Shown: one piece after another, positions 62,010 to 64,000 of the stretch
Position numbering within the stretch: position 1 is the stretch's first letter
Layout of the letters: each line of letters starts with the position of its first letter
Source of the DNA: Parabacteroides gordonii MS-1 = DSM 23371
GTDB taxonomy: Bacteria; Bacteroidota; Bacteroidia; Bacteroidales; Tannerellaceae
DNA length: 64,000 nucleotides
Assembly: GCF_000969825.1 (NCBI RefSeq)
Contig: NZ_KQ033920.1
Location: 1,601,075 to 1,665,074 of the forward strand
Reading direction: 5' to 3'
Program-made: the position numbers and the translations under genes
Notes under the pieces: generated by a model
What the model was told of the DNA's origin: nothing
Databases searched by the model: none
What the model saw: only the letters and a program-made list of their open reading frames with translations

Positions 62010-64000
62010 GAAAGTGTTCTTTGAAAATAACCTATCATCAGCCGACTTATCTGTTTTCGGGAAAACTTAACCGAGCAGGGAGTGTAGCATGTCGGAAAAG
62101 TCATAAGTCAGTTAGTTACCAAACTGCGACTGAATGGCGAGATGAAAAGATAGATATGAGGATAAAGTCCGAATTGATTAAACGATAGTCCGAGTGGTTC
62201 CCCTTTAGGCTATGGCGTAAGGTAACTATCAATCGCCATATCGTGATACTACTTCAGTGTATAGGTATGAATGTAGCAAGAACTTATCACGACACAACCG
62301 CAGTAAGCGAGTGAAGGACGGAAGTCGTATCCGACAATCTATCATGCCAACAGTTACGATGTAATAAACGGGGATTACCTATCCCGAAGTGCCGAAAGGC
62401 TATTAGGTTTGACCTATGAAAATTCGGAGTGGTAACGGAGCTTCCATAGTAGTCCGAGCAAGGTAACGCCTTGTACATGGCGAAGGGAAGCAGCTAATTA
62501 TTAATACAATTAACGGAAAATGTGAGAGACATTATGAGAAGTCCAGAAAGAGTATTAAACAGTCTATCAGAACACAGTAAGGATGTAAGCTACAAGTTTG
62601 AACGTCTTTACAGAATTTTGTTCAATGAGGAAATGTTCTATGTTGCCTATCAGCACATCTACGCCAAAGAGGGCAACATGACTAAAGGTTCGGACGGTCA
62701 GACCATTGACAACATGAGCCTGAAACGAATTGAAAAGTTGATTGATACGTTAAAAGATGAAACGTACCAGCCCCAACCGTCAAAGAGGGTGTACATACCG
62801 AAGAAAAACGGTAAGAAAAGACCTCTTGGCGTACCGACTTTCAATGACAAGTTAATACAAGAAGTAGTAAGAATGGTATTGGAAGCCATATACGAGGGAA
62901 ATTTTGAATACACCTCGCATGGGTTTCGACCCAATCGAAGCTGCCATACTGCATTAACTCACATCCAAAAGGAGTTTAGCGGTGCAAAGTGGTTTGTAGA
63001 GGGAGATATAAAAGGTTTCTTTGATAATATAAGCCATGATGTATTAATAAACATACTCAAGGAGCGCATTGCGGACGAACGCTTCATACGCTTAGTACGC
63101 AAGTTTTTGAAAGCGGGATATATCGAAGAATGGCAATTCCACAATACTTACAGTGGCACACCGCAAGGGGGTATCATCAGCCCGATATTGGCTAATATAT
63201 ACCTTGACAAGCTGGATAAGTATATAAAGGAATACATAGCCAAATTCGATAAAGGGAAGAAACGAAAATTCAGTAGAGAAAGTTTGGACTTCGGCAATGC
63301 AAGAAAACGTATTGTGCGAAGATTGAAGTCCGTAAAAGACGAAAGGCAAAGGGTAAAGCTAATCCTTGAACTGAAAGCAATAGAACAAGGACGGGCTAAA
63401 TATCCCAATGGCGAAGAAATGGATGCCGATTACAGGAGAATGAAATATGCGAGATATGCAGATGATTTTCTCGTGGGAATTATCGGAAGTAAGCAAGATG
63501 CGCAACAGATAAAGGGAGATATTAAAAACTTCCTTGCTGATAAACTGGCATTGGAACTGTCTGATGAAAAGACACTTGTCACCCATACCGAAAGACCTGC
63601 CAAGTTTCTCGGATATGAAATTACTGTAAGAAAGTCCAACGACCAAAGACGTGATAAACGGGGTAGATTAAGAAGAACCTATGGTAAAAGGGTCTGCTTG
63701 AATGTCAGTATGGAAACTGTCCGTAAAAAACTGTTCGATTGGGGAGTCTTGGAAATGACAAACCGTAACGGAAAGGAAATATGGAAACCGAAATGTAAAT
63801 CGGGACTGATATTCAATGACGACCTTGAAATCCTTGATAGCTATAATCGGGAAATCGTGGGTTTCTATAATTACTACTCCATAGCCAACAACTGTGCCCA
63901 TGCCTTGAATAATTTCAAGTACATCATGGAATACAGCATGTACAAAACGTTTGCAGGCAAATATAAGTGCCGCACACGCAAGGTAAACAAGAAATATCGT
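61961..64000 (+). mobile_element. Group II intron (5' part; runs off the window)
   Basis: The element starts with GTGCGCCC, the usual 5' end of a bacterial group II intron, right after KISV of the DUF2075 gene. A structured non-coding stretch of about 570 nt (domains I-III) follows, then a reverse transcriptase gene. It is in the same strand as the host gene, so splicing could restore the message. The 3' end and the downstream exon lie beyond 64000. Confidence 0.85.
62534..64000 (+). CDS. ltrA: Group II intron reverse transcriptase/maturase (partial)
   Basis: The window holds 489 codons, with no stop before its end. The order is normal: fingers (RVYIPKKNGKKRPLGVPTFN), then GFRPNRSCHTAL, EGDIKGFFDNISH, the TPQGGIISPILANIYLD block, an insertion, the YADD catalytic motif in YARYADDFLVG, and the start of the maturase (X) domain. 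The start is taken at the ATG at 62534; an in-frame GTG at 62522 is possible. It both helps the intron splice and copies it to new sites. Whether a D/En domain follows cannot be seen. Confidence 0.93.
   Translation, partial: MRSPERVLNSLSEHSKDVSYKFERLYRILFNEEMFYVAYQHIYAKEGNMTKGSDGQTIDNMSLKRIEKLIDTLKDETYQPQPSKRVYIPKKNGKKRPLGVPTFNDKLIQEVVRMVLEAIYEGNFEYTSHGFRPNRSCHTALTHIQKEFSGAKWFVEGDIKGFFDNISHDVLINILKERIADERFIRLVRKFLKAGYIEEWQFHNTYSGTPQGGIISPILANIYLDKLDKYIKEYIAKFDKGKKRKFSRESLDFGNARKRIVRRLKSVKDERQRVKLILELKAIEQGRAKYPNGEEMDADYRRMKYARYADDFLVGIIGSKQDAQQIKGDIKNFLADKLALELSDEKTLVTHTERPAKFLGYEITVRKSNDQRRDKRGRLRRTYGKRVCLNVSMETVRKKLFDWGVLEMTNRNGKEIWKPKCKSGLIFNDDLEILDSYNREIVGFYNYYSIANNCAHALNNFKYIMEYSMYKTFAGKYKCRTRKVNKKYR

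Noticed and set aside
62287-62478. A 63-codon minus-strand frame in the intron
   Set aside because: It lies in the structured RNA part of the group II intron and shows no protein-like features.
1-64000. tRNA or rRNA genes
   Set aside because: I looked in the larger gaps (6066-6199, 11779-12086, 17268-17491, 50344-50769, 59779-60053) and found no cloverleaf or ribosomal sequence, although a search program could still find one.

Overview
This window reads as chromosome of a gut-type member of the Bacteroidales, most probably Parabacteroides or a close relative. The grounds are Bacteroidota-style promoters (TAnnTTTG at -7, little Shine-Dalgarno), a Rho factor with a long Asn/Gln-rich insertion, a Porin_10-type porin, a DUF4469 protein beside an HU-like protein, GH92 alpha-mannosidase, fimbrillin remnants, and giant secreted beta-repeat proteins. 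The genus is an inference from memory, not from a search.

Region by region: (1) 1-6065 holds a leftward MacAB-TolC-like export operon (TolC-like, HlyD-like, then an ABC permease cut by the window edge) divergent from an NtrC-type regulator and its histidine kinase. A textbook sigma-54 promoter (3177-3193) and three 17-bp activator palindromes lie between them. (2) 6200-11778 holds mntH-like transporter, glnS, a TPR protein and a DUF368 membrane protein. (3) 11779-12086 is a gene-poor gap with a second copy of the same activator palindromes, a sigma-54-like promoter and a terminator, together outlining a short unannotated leftward transcript. (4) 12087-19024 is a leftward five-gene export operon: TolC-like protein, an unusual anchored periplasmic protein, ABC ATPase and two ABC-2 permeases. 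It has its own sigma-54 promoter (19101-19117) and different palindromes (TGGGTAA-N4-TTACCCA). (5) 19323-24287 holds a GH92 enzyme and a second kinase/NtrC-type regulator pair. (6) 24428-27255 is a four-subunit 2-oxoacid:ferredoxin oxidoreductase operon plus a tiny membrane protein. (7) 27326-33322 holds a porin, a periplasmic-binding-like protein, a PAS kinase and a DEAD-box helicase. (8) 33377-49052 carries three giant secreted repeat proteins in tandem, preceded by an HU-like protein and a DUF4469 protein (49150-50343) and a perfect 40-bp palindrome. (9) 50770-58026 is housekeeping: rho, tilS, a zinc-ribbon coiled-coil protein, a Nif3-like protein and aspS. (10) 58101-64000 is accessory, AT-rich and decaying: a frameshifted fimbrillin, a truncated tyrosine recombinase, then a MazG-like pyrophosphohydrolase with a nuclease-helicase (PD-(D/E)XK-like plus DUF2075) that is split by a group II intron whose reverse transcriptase runs off the window.

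The strongest new observations are the two sigma-54/enhancer-binding-protein circuits, each wired to an envelope export operon; the candidate sigma-54-dependent small transcript in the 11779-12086 gap; the adaptor-like protein in the second exporter, which joins an HlyD-type hairpin tip to NEW3-like domains and a C-terminal membrane anchor; a four-copy operator-like array with exact 22-bp spacing inside that operon; and the intron-split putative defence pair at the right end.
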